Made by a program: the position numbers and the translations under genes. Below the pieces are notes generated by a model that was given only the letters and a program-made list of their open reading frames with translations, searched no databases and was not told the DNA's origin. From NCBI RefSeq assembly GCF_004337695.1, contig NZ_SJXJ01000005.1:1-64000 (forward strand): a stretch of DNA of 64,000 nt. The letters run 5' to 3'. Shown one piece after another: positions 38,663-48,307 of the stretch. Position 1 is the stretch's first letter; each line of letters opens with the position of its first letter. The stretch comes from Tenacibaculum sp. M341. GTDB taxonomy: Bacteria > Bacteroidota > Bacteroidia > Flavobacteriales > Flavobacteriaceae.

Positions 38663-39694
38663 ATGAAGATGAAGATTTTCAATCAAAAAATAAATCTAAA
38701 ACACATTTTAATTGTATTAGCACTATTATTTATAAGTAACGGAGTTAAGATTTTTGTTTTTTACTATGTTAGAATTAAAGGAGATATAGATTTTTATGAC
38801 TATTATCATCACATAACTATTTTAATATTCTCCATAGTTTCATTTATATCGGTATTCGTATCATGGAAGCTCATTAATAAAATTGATACTTCAAGGACTG
38901 TTTTAAAATTTATTAAGGTTTATATTTTATCTTTTATTTTATTTAATACTGTAGGACTAGTTATTGACTATATACTTTGGGTAACATTTAATAGTCAGTC
39001 TTATGATTTTATAGCCAGATTTTTGAATATGTTGTCGGTTACTATCTTTTTTAGTGATGTTTTTGCTCTTACTTCTGCGTTTTTATATTTCAGACAATCA
39101 CAAAAAGCAATCATAGAATTGGAGCAAACTGAAAAAGAAAAGGCTACATTACAATCACAAATTTTGCAAAAGAACTTAGAACCTCATTTTTTATTTAATA
39201 ATTTAAGTGTATTATCTGGTTTGGCTAGAAGAAATCCAGAACAAATAGAAGACTTCATAGATGATTTTTCAGATGTATATCGCTATTATTTAAAGCATGG
39301 AAATAATCCGCTGGTAGATTTAACCAACGAATTATCATTTATTAAAAATTACATGAGTTTGATGGAAAAACGTTTTGGTAAAGCTTATCAAGTAATTAAT
39401 GAAATAGAAAATACAAACGGATTAGTAATTCCATGTTCTTTACAATTATGTGTAGAAAATGCAATTAAGCATAATAAAGCCAGTGAAGAGAATCCTTTAT
39501 TTATTACTCTTCAAAGGGAAGAAGAAAGGATTATTATAAAAAATAAATTAAACAAAGTAGATTTCACTTTAGGAACAGGTACAGGAAATAATTATTTAAA
39601 GCGCCAATATCAAATAAGTTTTAATAGAGAAGTAGTTTTTGTTGAAAATGAAAGCGAATTCACTGTACAAATTCCAATAATATCTGAAAAATGA
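38663..39694 (+). CDS. LytS/YehU-type sensor histidine kinase
   Basis: This 343-residue membrane kinase has four hydrophobic spans (about 13-35, 50-70, 82-108, 118-143), a short coiled linker (145-168) and a His-kinase domain of the LytS type with phospho-acceptor His175 in NLEPHFLFNNLSVLSGL, N-box ENAIKHN at 265-271 and a G-box GTGTGNNYL. No extracellular sensor domain is present, so it probably senses a membrane signal or a partner protein such as the receptor encoded just upstream. Its stop overlaps the LytTR regulator start by four bases (ATGA). Confidence 0.9.
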   Translation: MKMKIFNQKINLKHILIVLALLFISNGVKIFVFYYVRIKGDIDFYDYYHHITILIFSIVSFISVFVSWKLINKIDTSRTVLKFIKVYILSFILFNTVGLVIDYILWVTFNSQSYDFIARFLNMLSVTIFFSDVFALTSAFLYFRQSQKAIIELEQTEKEKATLQSQILQKNLEPHFLFNNLSVLSGLARRNPEQIEDFIDDFSDVYRYYLKHGNNPLVDLTNELSFIKNYMSLMEKRFGKAYQVINEIENTNGLVIPCSLQLCVENAIKHNKASEENPLFITLQREEERIIIKNKLNKVDFTLGTGTGNNYLKRQYQISFNREVVFVENESEFTVQIPIISEK

Positions 39695-40434
39695 AAGTAC
39701 TAATAATAGAAGACGAAACGATTAATATTGAAATTATTACCGATCATATTCTTCGTTACAACTCTAAAACTGAAATTTTAGCAACTTTAAAAAGTAAAGA
39801 AGAAGTAGAAAAATGGTATGAAAGTAATCAGCAAGTAGATTTAGTATTTTCTGATATTGAATTACTGGATGGAAATGTTTTTTCATTATTAAAAACTAAC
39901 ATCATAAAGTCTCCTATTGTTTTTACCACAGCTTATAATTCATTTTATCAAGATGCATTTGATGTAAATGGAATAGCTTACTTGCTTAAACCAATTAGTT
40001 ACAATAAGTTTTGTAAAGCCATAGAAAAGTACGAAGGATTACAGAATAAACAGGTTGATTGGCAAAAAATATCAGAAACAATTCATGGTTTAAATAATAA
40101 TTATAAAGAGCGTATAATTATAAAAACTAAAACAGAAATAAAAATTCTTACAACAAAAAATACAGGAGCTATTTTATCTAATTCGGGAAAATGTATTGCT
40201 ATTGATGAAAATGGAAAAGAGAATGAATTTCGTTATAAGTTGTCAGATTTAATTAAAGAACTGAATCCGAAAGATTTTTTTCAAATCAATAGAGGAGAGA
40301 TAGTTAATGTGAACTTTATTGAAAAAATAGAACCTTACTTTGGTGATAGATTAGCCATCTCAATAAAAAACTACAAGCAACATTTAATTACAAGTGCATC
40401 AAATACTAGTGAATTTAGAAAATGGCTGGAATAA
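39691..40434 (+). CDS. LytTR-family response regulator
   Basis: This 247-residue protein has a receiver domain with the acidic pair in IIEDE, phosphoacceptor Asp55 in FSDIELLDG, and Lys100 in LLKPISY. A C-terminal LytTR DNA-binding domain follows (about 130-245; RIIIKTKTEIKIL, FFQINRGEIVNVNFIEKIEPYF). It is co-translated with the kinase gene. The 21-bp-period direct repeat upstream of the receptor gene fits its DNA-binding mode, so the cassette is probably auto-regulated. Confidence 0.93.
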   Translation: MKVLIIEDETINIEIITDHILRYNSKTEILATLKSKEEVEKWYESNQQVDLVFSDIELLDGNVFSLLKTNIIKSPIVFTTAYNSFYQDAFDVNGIAYLLKPISYNKFCKAIEKYEGLQNKQVDWQKISETIHGLNNNYKERIIIKTKTEIKILTTKNTGAILSNSGKCIAIDENGKENEFRYKLSDLIKELNPKDFFQINRGEIVNVNFIEKIEPYFGDRLAISIKNYKQHLITSASNTSEFRKWLE

Positions 40435-40524
40435 AAAAGGTTAGCTGTTTTTGGGTAAAAAAACTATCTGTTTCTATCTATCAATCATAATTCACAAAAC
40501 TCTTTTAAAATCAAAAAGTTTGTG

Positions 40525-40532
40525 TATATTTG
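40525..40532 (+). promoter_or_regulatory. -7 element of the rpsH (spc) operon promoter
   Basis: TATATTTG at 40525-40532 matches TAnnTTTG exactly. Upstream, TTTT at 40503-40506 is a weak -33 match at an 18-base spacing. Transcription should start near 40539, giving a leader of about 170 bases before rpsH. Confidence 0.7.
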
Positions 40533-40538
40533 CACTCG

Positions 40539-40618
40539 GTTTTTTGTAGGGTGAATTATGCCTTGTAAGTACATACGGTTCAAAAGTATAATGCTTGCGA
40601 GATTTTACTCCAAAAAAC
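40539..40618 (+). promoter_or_regulatory. structured leader upstream of rpsH
   Basis: Perfect eight-bp arms GTTTTTTG (40539-40546) and CAAAAAAC (40611-40618) enclose about 64 bases with partial internal pairing and a near repeat (ATGCCTTGTAAG and ATGCTTGCGAG). The position at the 5' end of the spc transcript would suit autogenous control, for example by S8, but no S8-type binding helix can be identified by eye. Confidence 0.45.
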
Positions 40619-40711
40619 ATTAAAGTAATATTAACTGGTTTCAGGTTTAATAATTACAAAATCCAAAAGGAAGGTAAGTTGTTAAAAACCAAAACCGTAA
40701 ATTAATTAATT

Positions 40712-41110
40712 ATGTATACAGATCCAATCGCGGATTTTCTTACTCGTGTTAGAAATGCTATTATGGCAGGTCACAGAGTAGTTGAGGTTCCTGCTTCAAA
40801 ATTGAAGAAGGAGATGACCAAGATTTTGTTTGATCAAGGGTACATTTTAAGTTATCAATTCAATGAAGATAAAGTACAAGGTACTATCAAGATAGCTTTA
40901 AAGTACGATCGCCAAACAAAAGAACCGGTTATCAGAAAAATTCAAAGAGTTTCTACACCTGGTTTACGTCAGTATGTAGGAGCAAAGGAAATGCCTAGAG
41001 TATTAAACGGTTTAGGTATTGCAATCGTTTCAACATCTAAAGGAGTTATGACCAATAAGAAGGCTCGTGAAGAAAATGTTGGAGGAGAAGTATTATGTTA
41101 CGTTTACTAA
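40712..41110 (+). CDS. rpsH: 30S ribosomal protein S8
   Basis: This 132-residue protein starts MYTDPIADFLTRVRNAIMAG and has the C-terminal signature GLGIAIVSTSKGVMTNKKAREENVGGEVLCYV. In E. coli, S8 is the repressor of the spc operon. Here it is the first gene of a new transcript behind the inserted cassette. Confidence 0.98.
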   Translation: MYTDPIADFLTRVRNAIMAGHRVVEVPASKLKKEMTKILFDQGYILSYQFNEDKVQGTIKIALKYDRQTKEPVIRKIQRVSTPGLRQYVGAKEMPRVLNGLGIAIVSTSKGVMTNKKAREENVGGEVLCYVY

Positions 41111-41125
41111 AAAACATTTTGTAAG

Positions 41126-41671
41126 ATGAGTAGAATAGGTAAGAGTCCAATTACATTGCCACAAGGTGTTGAAGTTAAAGTAAACGATAATGTGGTTACA
41201 GTGAAAGGTAAATTAGGAGAATTAACTCAAAAGTTAACTTCTGGTATTACAGTAAAGATTGAAGATGGTGTTATAACACTAGAAAGACCATCTGATAGTA
41301 AAGAACACAAAGCAGCACACGGTTTATATAGAGCTTTAATTAGTAATATGGCTGAAGGTGTTAGCAAGGGTTATACTAAAGAGTTAGAGTTAGTAGGGGT
41401 AGGTTATAGAGCATCTAATCAAGGTCAAAAATTAGATTTAGCTTTAGGGTTTTCTCATAACATCGTTTTAGAATTAGCACCAGAAGTAAAGGTTGAAACA
41501 ATATCTGAAAAAGGTAAAAATCCAATCGTTAAATTAACTTCTCACGATAAGCAGTTAGTAGGTCAGGTTGCAGCAAAGATTCGTTCTTTCCGTAAGCCAG
41601 AGCCTTATAAAGGTAAAGGAGTTAAGTTTGTTGGTGAAGTAATTAGAAGAAAAGCAGGTAAATCTGCATAA
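41126..41671 (+). CDS. rplF: 50S ribosomal protein L6
   Basis: This 181-residue protein starts [17 protein letters not shown] and ends with the L6 signature [25 protein letters not shown]. It binds near the sarcin-ricin loop. It lies 15 bases after rpsH and 11 before rplR. Confidence 0.98.
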   Translation: MSRIGKSPITLPQGVEVKVNDNVVTVKGKLGELTQKLTSGITVKIEDGVITLERPSDSKEHKAAHGLYRALISNMAEGVSKGYTKELELVGVGYRASNQGQKLDLALGFSHNIVLELAPEVKVETISEKGKNPIVKLTSHDKQLVGQVAAKIRSFRKPEPYKGKGVKFVGEVIRRKAGKSA

Positions 41672-41682
41672 TAATTAGTGTT

Positions 41683-42033
41683 ATGGCATTATCAAAACTT
41701 GAAAGAAGACAACGTATAAAGTATAGAATAAGAAAAGTTATTACTGGAACAGCTGAAAAGCCAAGATTATCAGTTTTTAGAAGTAATAAAGAAATCTATG
41801 CTCAAATTATAAATGATGTAGACGGTGTTACAATAGCATCTGCTTCATCGAGAGACAAAGGAATTGCATCTAGTTCTAAGGCAGAAGCTGCTGCATCAGT
41901 AGGTAAAGCAATCGCAGAGAAAGCTACTAAAGCAGGTTTAGAGATTGTTGCTTTTGATAGAAATGGTTATTTATACCATGGACGTGTAAAAGTATTAGCA
42001 GACGCTGCAAGAGAAGCTGGTTTAAAATTTTAA
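41683..42033 (+). CDS. rplR: 50S ribosomal protein L18
   Basis: This 116-residue protein has [27 protein letters not shown] and the C-terminal [26 protein letters not shown] typical of L18, a 5S rRNA binder of the central protuberance. Confidence 0.98.
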   Translation: MALSKLERRQRIKYRIRKVITGTAEKPRLSVFRSNKEIYAQIINDVDGVTIASASSRDKGIASSSKAEAAASVGKAIAEKATKAGLEIVAFDRNGYLYHGRVKVLADAAREAGLKF

Positions 42034-42044
42034 GAAATTATATT

Positions 42045-42566
42045 ATGTTAGGATATAAAAACGTAGAAAGAGTAAAACCAAGCGGATTAGAGCTTGTAGA
42101 TAGATTAGTAGGTGTTCAGCGTGTTACTAAAGTAACTAAGGGTGGTAGAGCTTTTGGTTTTTCTGCTATTGTTGTAGTAGGAGATAGTAAAGGAGTAGTT
42201 GGACATGGATTAGGGAAATCTAAAGATGTATCATCTGCAATTGCAAAAGCAGTTGAAGATGCAAAGAAGAACTTAGTACGTATTCCAATTATTGGAGGAA
42301 CATTACCACACGAACAAAAAGGTAAATTTGGAGGAGCTAGAGTATTTATCAAGCCTGCTTCAAATGGTACCGGGGTTATTGCTGGTGGTGCTGTACGTGC
42401 AGTATTAGAATCAGTTGGAGTACAAGATGTATTATCTAAATCTCAAGGTTCTTCAAACCCTCACAATGTTGTTAAAGCAACTTTCGATGCATTATTACAA
42501 TTAAGAAGTGCAGAGACTATTGCAAGACAAAGAGGAATATCTTTAGATAAAGTATTTAACGGTTAA
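42045..42566 (+). CDS. rpsE: 30S ribosomal protein S5
   Basis: This 173-residue protein has the S5 double-stranded-RNA-binding region [26 protein letters not shown] and the C-terminal [13 protein letters not shown]. It helps decoding fidelity and mRNA entry. The canonical order rplR-rpsE-rpmD is kept. Confidence 0.98.
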   Translation: MLGYKNVERVKPSGLELVDRLVGVQRVTKVTKGGRAFGFSAIVVVGDSKGVVGHGLGKSKDVSSAIAKAVEDAKKNLVRIPIIGGTLPHEQKGKFGGARVFIKPASNGTGVIAGGAVRAVLESVGVQDVLSKSQGSSNPHNVVKATFDALLQLRSAETIARQRGISLDKVFNG

Positions 42567-42578
42567 TAAATTAAGACG

Positions 42579-42761
42579 ATGAGTAAGATTAGAGTTACAC
42601 AAGTAAAAAGTCAAATAGGTCGCCTTAAAAATCAAAAAAGAACCTTAGAGGCTTTAGGATTAAGAAGAATAAACCAAACTGTAGAGCATGATGCATCAGC
42701 TACAATTTTGGGGATGGTAAGTAAAGTTCAACACTTAGTTTCTGTAGAGGAAATTAAATAA
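42579..42761 (+). CDS. rpmD: 50S ribosomal protein L30
   Basis: A 60-residue protein starting MSKIRVTQVKSQIGRLKNQKRTLEALGLRRINQ, the L30 signature, and ending VSKVQHLVSVEEIK. The spacing to rpsE (12 bases) and rplO (12 bases) supports one operon. Confidence 0.97.
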   Translation: MSKIRVTQVKSQIGRLKNQKRTLEALGLRRINQTVEHDASATILGMVSKVQHLVSVEEIK

Positions 42762-42773
42762 GAAGATAATAAC

Positions 42774-43223
42774 ATGAGTTTACATAACTTAAAACCTGCA
42801 GCAGGATCAACTAAAAGCAGCAAGAGAATTGCTCGTGGTGAAGGTTCTGGTCGTGGAGGTACCTCAACAAGAGGACATAAAGGAGCTAAGTCTCGTTCAG
42901 GATACTCTCGTAAAATAGGTTTTGAAGGAGGTCAGATGCCACTTCAAAGACGTGTACCTAAGTTTGGTTTCACTAATATTAACCGTAAGGAATATTTAGG
43001 GATTAACTTAGATAAGTTACAAGAGTTTGTTGACAAAGGAAGAATAACTGATACAGTTAATATGGACGTTTTAGTTGAAAACAGATTAGCACGTAAGAAC
43101 GATTTAGTTAAAATCTTAGGACGTGGTGAATTAAAAGCTAAATTAAACATAACTGTACACAAATACACAGCAACAGCAAAAGCAGCTATTGAGGCAGCTG
43201 GAGGTGAAGCAGTAACCTTATAA
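42774..43223 (+). CDS. rplO: 50S ribosomal protein L15
   Basis: This 149-residue protein has the glycine- and arginine-rich N-terminal extension (RGEGSGRGGTSTRGHKGAKSRSG) and FEGGQMPLQRRVPKFGFTN, followed by a compact C-terminal domain ending in AAIEAAGGEAVTL. It lies nine bases before secY. Confidence 0.98.
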   Translation: MSLHNLKPAAGSTKSSKRIARGEGSGRGGTSTRGHKGAKSRSGYSRKIGFEGGQMPLQRRVPKFGFTNINRKEYLGINLDKLQEFVDKGRITDTVNMDVLVENRLARKNDLVKILGRGELKAKLNITVHKYTATAKAAIEAAGGEAVTL

Positions 43224-43232
43224 GAATTGTAA

Positions 43233-44564
43233 ATGATGAATTTTATAAATACAATAAGAGATATTTTCAAAATTGAAGAGTTAAAAGAGAAATTACTTTT
43301 AACCATTGGTTTAATCGCAGTATATCGTTTCATGGCGGCTGTTCCATTACCTGGAATAGATCCGACACAATTAGCCTCTCTAAAAGATAATGCTGGAGAA
43401 GGTCTCTTAGGTTTATTAAATGCATTTACAGGTGGGGCATTTGCTAGAGCGTCAGTTATGGCACTTGGTATAATGCCTTACATTTCTGCATCTATTGTAG
43501 TACAATTAATGGGAATTGCAGTTCCTTATTTACAGAAGTTACAAAAAGATGGAGAAAGTGGTCGTAAAAAAATTACACAAATTACACGTTGGTTAACTAT
43601 ATTAATCACTTTAGTACAGGGACCAACTTACATTACTTTTATTAAAACTCAAATGGGACTTCCTGAAACAGCATTTATGGTTGGAGGAGCTACTTTTTGG
43701 GTTTCATCTATGATTTTACTTACTGCAGGAACAATTTTTGCTATGTGGTTAGGTGAAAGAATTACTGATAAAGGTGTAGGAAATGGTATTTCATTATTAA
43801 TTACAGTTGGTATTATCGCTAACTTCCCAGCAGCTTTTTTACAAGAGTTTATTTCTAAAACTCAAAGTTCTAACGCTGGAGGTGGTGGAATAATGATGAT
43901 ATTAATTGAAGTATTAGTGTGGTTTGTTGTTATTTTATTAACCGTGTTATTAGTAACAGCAGTAAGAAAAGTTGCTGTTCAATATGCACGAAGAACTGCT
44001 ATTGCAAACATCAAAGATGTTGAAGGTGCAAGACAGTACATACCATTAAAATTAAACGCAGCAGGAGTAATGCCTATTATCTTTGCTCAGGCTATAATGT
44101 TTTTACCAATGACTTTAGGTCAGAAGTTTCCAGCATTAGCAAGTTTAACAGATAACTTCGGTTTATGGTATAATGTAATTTTTGCATTATTAATAATCAT
44201 TTTTAGTTACTTCTACACAGCTATTACTATTCCTACGAATAAGATGGCAGAAGACTTAAAAAGAAGCAATGGTTTTGTTCCTGGATTTAAACCTGGTGAA
44301 GAAACAGCAGATCATTTAGATTCTGTTTTATCCAAAATTACTTTACCTGGATCTATTTTCCTTGCAGCATTATCTATTTTACCAGCGATTATTGTAAAGT
44401 TTGGGGTAACTCAAAACTGGGCTTTATTCTATGGTGGAACTTCTTTAATAATTATGGTAGGGGTTGCAATAGACACCATCCAACAAATTAATTCATATTT
44501 ATTAAACAGTCGTTATGACGGTTTAATGAAAACAGGTAATACTAATAGAAAATCATTAAAATAA
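43233..44564 (+). CDS. secY: protein translocase subunit SecY
   Basis: This 443-residue protein has ten predicted membrane spans and SecY signatures: the plug and TM2 region ([36 protein letters not shown]), [19 protein letters not shown] and a C-terminal cytoplasmic tail ([15 protein letters not shown]). It forms the Sec channel for export and membrane insertion. Met2 is an alternative start. It is followed one base later by infA. Confidence 0.98.
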   Translation: MMNFINTIRDIFKIEELKEKLLLTIGLIAVYRFMAAVPLPGIDPTQLASLKDNAGEGLLGLLNAFTGGAFARASVMALGIMPYISASIVVQLMGIAVPYLQKLQKDGESGRKKITQITRWLTILITLVQGPTYITFIKTQMGLPETAFMVGGATFWVSSMILLTAGTIFAMWLGERITDKGVGNGISLLITVGIIANFPAAFLQEFISKTQSSNAGGGGIMMILIEVLVWFVVILLTVLLVTAVRKVAVQYARRTAIANIKDVEGARQYIPLKLNAAGVMPIIFAQAIMFLPMTLGQKFPALASLTDNFGLWYNVIFALLIIIFSYFYTAITIPTNKMAEDLKRSNGFVPGFKPGEETADHLDSVLSKITLPGSIFLAALSILPAIIVKFGVTQNWALFYGGTSLIIMVGVAIDTIQQINSYLLNSRYDGLMKTGNTNRKSLK

Positions 44565-44565
44565 T

Positions 44566-44781
44566 ATGGCTAAACAACCAGCAATTCAACAAGACGGAAC
44601 AATAACAGAAGCATTATCAAATGCAATGTTTCGAGTAGAATTAGAGAACGGACATATTGTTACGGCACACATTTCAGGAAAGATGCGTATGCATTACATC
44701 AAACTTTTACCAGGAGATAAGGTAAAGTTAGAAATGAGTCCTTATGATTTAACTAAGGCAAGAATTACCTACAGATATTAA
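44566..44781 (+). CDS. infA: translation initiation factor IF-1
   Basis: A 71-residue S1/OB-fold protein with [30 protein letters not shown] and [36 protein letters not shown], the IF-1 signature. It binds the A site of the small subunit during initiation. It lies one base after secY. Confidence 0.98.
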   Translation: MAKQPAIQQDGTITEALSNAMFRVELENGHIVTAHISGKMRMHYIKLLPGDKVKLEMSPYDLTKARITYRY

Positions 44782-44793
44782 AAACATACACTG

Positions 44794-44910
44794 ATGAAAG
44801 TAAGAGCATCATTAAAGAAGAGAAGTGCCGACTGTAAAATTGTACGCAGAAAAGGCAGATTATACGTAATTAATAAAAAGAATCCTAGGTTTAAACAAAG
44901 ACAAGGATAA
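44794..44910 (+). CDS. rpmJ: 50S ribosomal protein L36
   Basis: ATG at 44794 opens a 38-codon frame, [17 protein letters not shown] to NPRFKQRQG, which is L36. Only one cysteine (Cys14) is left, so this is the zinc-independent form lacking the CxxC ribbon. It lies 12 bases after infA. Confidence 0.95.
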   Translation: MKVRASLKKRSADCKIVRRKGRLYVINKKNPRFKQRQG

Positions 44911-44917
44911 GAATTGA

Positions 44918-45001
44918 GTCATTAGTGATTAGTAGTTAGATGAATCTGTTTGAAATAGAAATGTTTAGGATTCTAACAACTAAAAGCTAACAGCTAAAAA
45001 C
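44918..45001. repeat. imperfect palindromic intergenic repeat
   Basis: TAGT-A-GTTAGA (plus AATC) near 44930-44946 is mirrored by GATTCTAACAACTA near 44971-44984, and AGCTAACAGCTAAAAACT follows. Similar AT-rich TTAG/CTAA palindromes are scattered in flavobacterial genomes as far as I recall, and this looks like one that landed between rpmJ and rpsM. Confidence 0.45.
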
Positions 45002-45010
45002 TAGAACAAT

Positions 45011-45376
45011 ATGGCAAGAATCGCAGGTATTGATATTCCAAAGAATAAAAGAGGATTAATCTCTTTAACTTATATCTTTGGTGTAGGAAAAAGCAGAGCT
45101 AAAGATATTTTAGCAGAAGCTAAAGTAGACGGAAATATTAAAGTTCAAGATTGGAACGATGATCAAATTGCAGCAATTCGTGAGCAAGTTGGAAAGTACA
45201 CTATAGAAGGTGAGTTACGTTCAGAGGTTCAATTAAGCATTAAGCGTTTAATGGACATCGGTTGTCAAAGAGGTATTCGTCACAGATTAGGTTTACCTTT
45301 AAGAGGACAAAGAACTAAGAATAACTCTCGTACGAGAAAAGGTAAGAGAAAAACTGTAGCTAACAAGAAAAAATAA
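45011..45376 (+). CDS. rpsM: 30S ribosomal protein S13
   Basis: This 121-residue protein starts [26 protein letters not shown] and has the C-terminal [27 protein letters not shown], the S13 signature. It bridges to the large subunit. The 100-base gap before it holds a palindromic repeat rather than an obvious promoter. Confidence 0.98.
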   Translation: MARIAGIDIPKNKRGLISLTYIFGVGKSRAKDILAEAKVDGNIKVQDWNDDQIAAIREQVGKYTIEGELRSEVQLSIKRLMDIGCQRGIRHRLGLPLRGQRTKNNSRTRKGKRKTVANKKK

Positions 45377-45413
45377 TCATTAATTTGATTGTTTTTACTA
45401 ATAGTAAAGAATC

Positions 45414-45800
45414 ATGGCAAAATCGAAAGTAACAAAAAAACGTAAAGTAATTATAGAGTCTACAGGTGAGGCTCATATTACAGCATCGTTCAACAATATA
45501 ATTATCTCTTTAACAAACAAAAGAGGAGACGTAATTTCATGGTCATCAGCAGGTAAGATGGGCTTTAGAGGTTCTAAAAAGAATACTCCATATGCAGCTC
45601 AATTAGCAGCAGAAGATTGTGCAAACGTAGCTAAAGAAGCAGGTTTACGTAAAGTAAAGGTGTATGTTAAAGGTCCAGGAAACGGAAGAGAATCTGCAAT
45701 CAGATCTATCCATAATACTGGAATTGAAGTTACAGAAATCATTGATGTAACTCCAATCCCTCACAATGGATGTCGTCCACCAAAAAGAAGAAGAGTATAA
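45414..45800 (+). CDS. rpsK: 30S ribosomal protein S11
   Basis: This 128-residue protein contains [45 protein letters not shown] split across its core and the C-terminal [18 protein letters not shown], the S11 signature at the mRNA exit site. It follows rpsM by 37 bases. Confidence 0.98.
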   Translation: MAKSKVTKKRKVIIESTGEAHITASFNNIIISLTNKRGDVISWSSAGKMGFRGSKKNTPYAAQLAAEDCANVAKEAGLRKVKVYVKGPGNGRESAIRSIHNTGIEVTEIIDVTPIPHNGCRPPKRRRV

Positions 45801-45817
45801 TTAATTAATTTTTAATC

Positions 45818-45870
45818 AAGTAGGATACACAATTGTCGAAGGAGTAAGCCTTAATTCACAATACCTACTT
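45818..45870 (+). promoter_or_regulatory. nested hairpin upstream of rpsD, candidate S4 control site
   Basis: Three nested stems form one element: AAGTAGG (45818-45824) with CCTACTT (45864-45870), ATTGT (45832-45836) with ACAAT (45858-45862) and AAGG (45839-45842) with CCTT (45849-45852). It ends 12 bases before the rpsD ATG. S4 is the known repressor of the alpha operon in other bacteria, so autogenous control is a reasonable inference. Confidence 0.55.
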
Positions 45871-45882
45871 AAATTTATAGAA

Positions 45883-46488
45883 ATGGCAAGATATACAGGA
45901 CCAAAAACTAAGATTGCTCGTAAATTTGGCGAGGCAATTTTCGGAGATGATAAAAACTTCGAAAAAAGAAATTACCCTCCAGGGCAACACGGAACTGGTA
46001 AAAGAAGAGGTAAGAAATCTGAATATGCTGTACAGTTAATGGAAAAGCAAAAAGCGAAGTACACATATGGTATATTAGAGCGTCAATTCCGTAATTTATT
46101 TAAAAAAGCACAAGCATCTGGTGGAATTACAGGTGAGGTGTTATTACAATTATGTGAATCTCGTTTAGATAATACAGTATTCCGTTTAGGAATAGCTAAT
46201 TCTCGTAGAGGAGCACGTCAATTAGTTTCTCACCGTCACATTACTGTAAACGGTGAAATCGTAAACATTCCTTCTTATAGTCTAAGAGAAGGTGATGTTA
46301 TAGCTGTAAGAGAAAAGTCTAAATCTCTAGAAGCAATAGATAATGCTTTAGCTGCAAACAGTGCTGTTTATGAGTGGTTAACTTGGAATGCAGATCAAAA
46401 GTCAGGTACTTTTGTAAAAGCTCCAGAAAGATTACAAATCCCAGAAAACATTAAAGAGCAGTTAATAGTAGAATTATATTCTAAATAA
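45883..46488 (+). CDS. rpsD: 30S ribosomal protein S4
   Basis: This 201-residue protein begins [21 protein letters not shown], contains [23 protein letters not shown] and the S4 RNA-binding domain [31 protein letters not shown]. It lacks the zinc-binding cysteines of the C+ form. S4 nucleates small-subunit assembly and may bind the hairpin just upstream. Confidence 0.98.
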   Translation: MARYTGPKTKIARKFGEAIFGDDKNFEKRNYPPGQHGTGKRRGKKSEYAVQLMEKQKAKYTYGILERQFRNLFKKAQASGGITGEVLLQLCESRLDNTVFRLGIANSRRGARQLVSHRHITVNGEIVNIPSYSLREGDVIAVREKSKSLEAIDNALAANSAVYEWLTWNADQKSGTFVKAPERLQIPENIKEQLIVELYSK

Positions 46489-46501
46489 TAAATTAATCAT
46501 A

Positions 46502-46560
46502 TTGGTATTTGGCCAAAGGGTCTATTTGTATTTCTTCAAACTTATAGACCGCGCAACCAA
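46502..46560 (+). promoter_or_regulatory. hairpin between rpsD and rpoA
   Basis: GGTCTAT (46519-46525) pairs with ATAGACC (46544-46550), and flanking TTGG (46502-46505) can pair with CCAA (46557-46560). There is no T tract. It could be an mRNA processing or translation-control structure at the rpoA leader. Confidence 0.45.
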
Positions 46561-46584
46561 ATAACAATTAAAACGAAGAAAACA

Positions 46585-47577
46585 ATGGCGATTTTAAATT
46601 TTCAAAAGCCCGATAAAGTAATTATGATCGAATCTACTGATTTTTCAGGTAGATTTGAGTTCAGACCGTTGGAGCCAGGTTTTGGTCTAACAGTTGGTAA
46701 CGCTTTAAGAAGAGTGTTATTATCATCTTTAGAAGGATTTGCTATCACATCTTTAAGAATAGATGGTGTAGACCACGAATTTTCTGCAATTACAGGAGTA
46801 GTTGAGGATGTTACTGAAATGATCTTGAATTTAAAGCAAGTTCGTTTCAAAAAGCAAATTGAAGAGTCTGACAGAGAAACTGTAACTATTGCAATTTCTG
46901 GTCAGGAGCAATTAACAGCTGGTGATTTACAAAAATTCATTTCAGGATTTCAAGTATTAAACCCAGATTTAGTAATCTGTAACATGGATAAATCTGTAAA
47001 GATTAATGCAGAGATTACTATTGAGAAAGGTAGAGGATTTGTACCTGCTGATGAAAATAAAAAATCAGGAGCACCATTAGGAACTATTTTTACAGATTCT
47101 ATTTACACTCCAATTAAGAATGTAAAGTATTCTATAGAAAATTTCCGTGTTGAGCAAAAGACTGACTACGAAAAGTTAATCTTTGATATTGACACAGATG
47201 GTTCAATTAATCCAAAAGATGCTTTAACAGAAGCAGCTAAGATTTTAATTCACCACTTCATGTTATTCTCAGATGAGAGAATTACTTTAGAAGCTGATGA
47301 AATCGCTCAAACTGAATCTTATGATGAAGAGTCACTTCACATGCGTCAATTATTAAAAACAAAATTAGTTGATATGGACTTATCTGTTCGTGCACTAAAT
47401 TGTTTAAAGGCTGCTGAAGTTGATACATTAGGAGATTTAGTATCATTCAATAAGAGTGATTTAATGAAATTCAGAAACTTCGGTAAAAAGTCGTTAACTG
47501 AATTAGAAGAGTTGGTAAACAACAAAGGGCTAAATTTCGGAATGGATTTAGCAAAGTATAAATTAGATAGAGATTAA
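46585..47577 (+). CDS. rpoA: DNA-directed RNA polymerase subunit alpha
   Basis: This 330-residue protein has the N-terminal assembly domain ([31 protein letters not shown]) and the C-terminal DNA-binding domain with [16 protein letters not shown] and [16 protein letters not shown]. It assembles RNA polymerase and contacts regulators such as AraC and LytTR proteins. It lies between rpsD and rplQ. Confidence 0.98.
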   Translation: MAILNFQKPDKVIMIESTDFSGRFEFRPLEPGFGLTVGNALRRVLLSSLEGFAITSLRIDGVDHEFSAITGVVEDVTEMILNLKQVRFKKQIEESDRETVTIAISGQEQLTAGDLQKFISGFQVLNPDLVICNMDKSVKINAEITIEKGRGFVPADENKKSGAPLGTIFTDSIYTPIKNVKYSIENFRVEQKTDYEKLIFDIDTDGSINPKDALTEAAKILIHHFMLFSDERITLEADEIAQTESYDEESLHMRQLLKTKLVDMDLSVRALNCLKAAEVDTLGDLVSFNKSDLMKFRNFGKKSLTELEELVNNKGLNFGMDLAKYKLDRD

Positions 47578-47578
47578 C

Positions 47579-47626
47579 AACTATTCATATTTTGCTCCCC
47601 AAAAAGGGTAGAGCAAGATGATAGTT
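47579..47626 (+). promoter_or_regulatory. nested hairpin upstream of rplQ
   Basis: AACTAT (47579-47584) pairs with ATAGTT (47621-47626), TTGCTC (47592-47597) with GAGCAA (47611-47616), and CCC (47598-47600) with GGG (47606-47608) around an A5 loop. It fills almost the whole 62-base gap between rpoA and rplQ and has no T tract. It may be a control site for L17 synthesis or an mRNA stability element. Confidence 0.5.
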
Positions 47627-47639
47627 AAAAACTAAGGTC

Positions 47640-48143
47640 ATGAGACACGGTAAAAAAGTAAACCATTTAGGTAGAAAAACAGCGCATAGAAAAGCTATGT
47701 TAGCTAATATGGCATGTTCTTTAATAGAGCACAAACGAATTAACACTACTGAAGCTAAAGCTAAAGCATTACGTAAATTTGTTGAGCCATTAATCACTAA
47801 AGCTAAAGCAGAAAATAACACTACAGCTGAAAAGAATACACACAATCATCGTGTAGTATTTAGTTACTTACGTAATAAGTATGCTGTAACTGAGTTATTC
47901 AAAGAAATTTCTGTGAAGGTTGGTGATAGACCAGGTGGTTACGTAAGAATAATCAAGTTAGGAAACAGACAAGGAGATAACGCTCCTATGGCAATGGTAG
48001 AATTAGTTGATTACAACGAATTATACAACCCTAACGGTAAGAAAGCCAAGAAAACTACTCGTCGTAGTAGAAGAAGTGGTGGTAAGAAGGTTGCAGATGC
48101 TGCACCAGTTACTGATGTTGAAGCTTCACAAGAAGAAGAATAA
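47640..48143 (+). CDS. rplQ: 50S ribosomal protein L17
   Basis: This 167-residue protein starts [37 protein letters not shown], the L17 core. It is longer than the about 117-127-residue E. coli form because of a C-terminal tail of about 45 residues, first basic ([17 protein letters not shown]) and then acidic (EASQEEE), as in other Bacteroidota. It ends the ribosomal cluster. Confidence 0.97.
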   Translation: MRHGKKVNHLGRKTAHRKAMLANMACSLIEHKRINTTEAKAKALRKFVEPLITKAKAENNTTAEKNTHNHRVVFSYLRNKYAVTELFKEISVKVGDRPGGYVRIIKLGNRQGDNAPMAMVELVDYNELYNPNGKKAKKTTRRSRRSGGKKVADAAPVTDVEASQEEE

Positions 48144-48163
48144 CATGATTATTTAAAAAATAT

Positions 48164-48200
48164 AAAAAGGATAAACGATTTAAAGTTTATCCTTTTTTTT
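48164..48200 (+). terminator. terminator after rplQ
   Basis: A 13-bp stem (AAAAAGGATAAAC at 48164-48176, GTTTATCC plus T5 at 48185-48197) with an eight-base loop runs into a T tract. It closes the ribosomal supercluster. Confidence 0.9.
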
Positions 48201-48307
48201 TAAACTATTTTTGAAAAAAATTATAAACAAAATATACTCTTAAAAATTAAGTTTAGTTTAAGAGAAAATTACATCTGAAAATTTCATAAAATCTATACAC
48301 ACAACTA

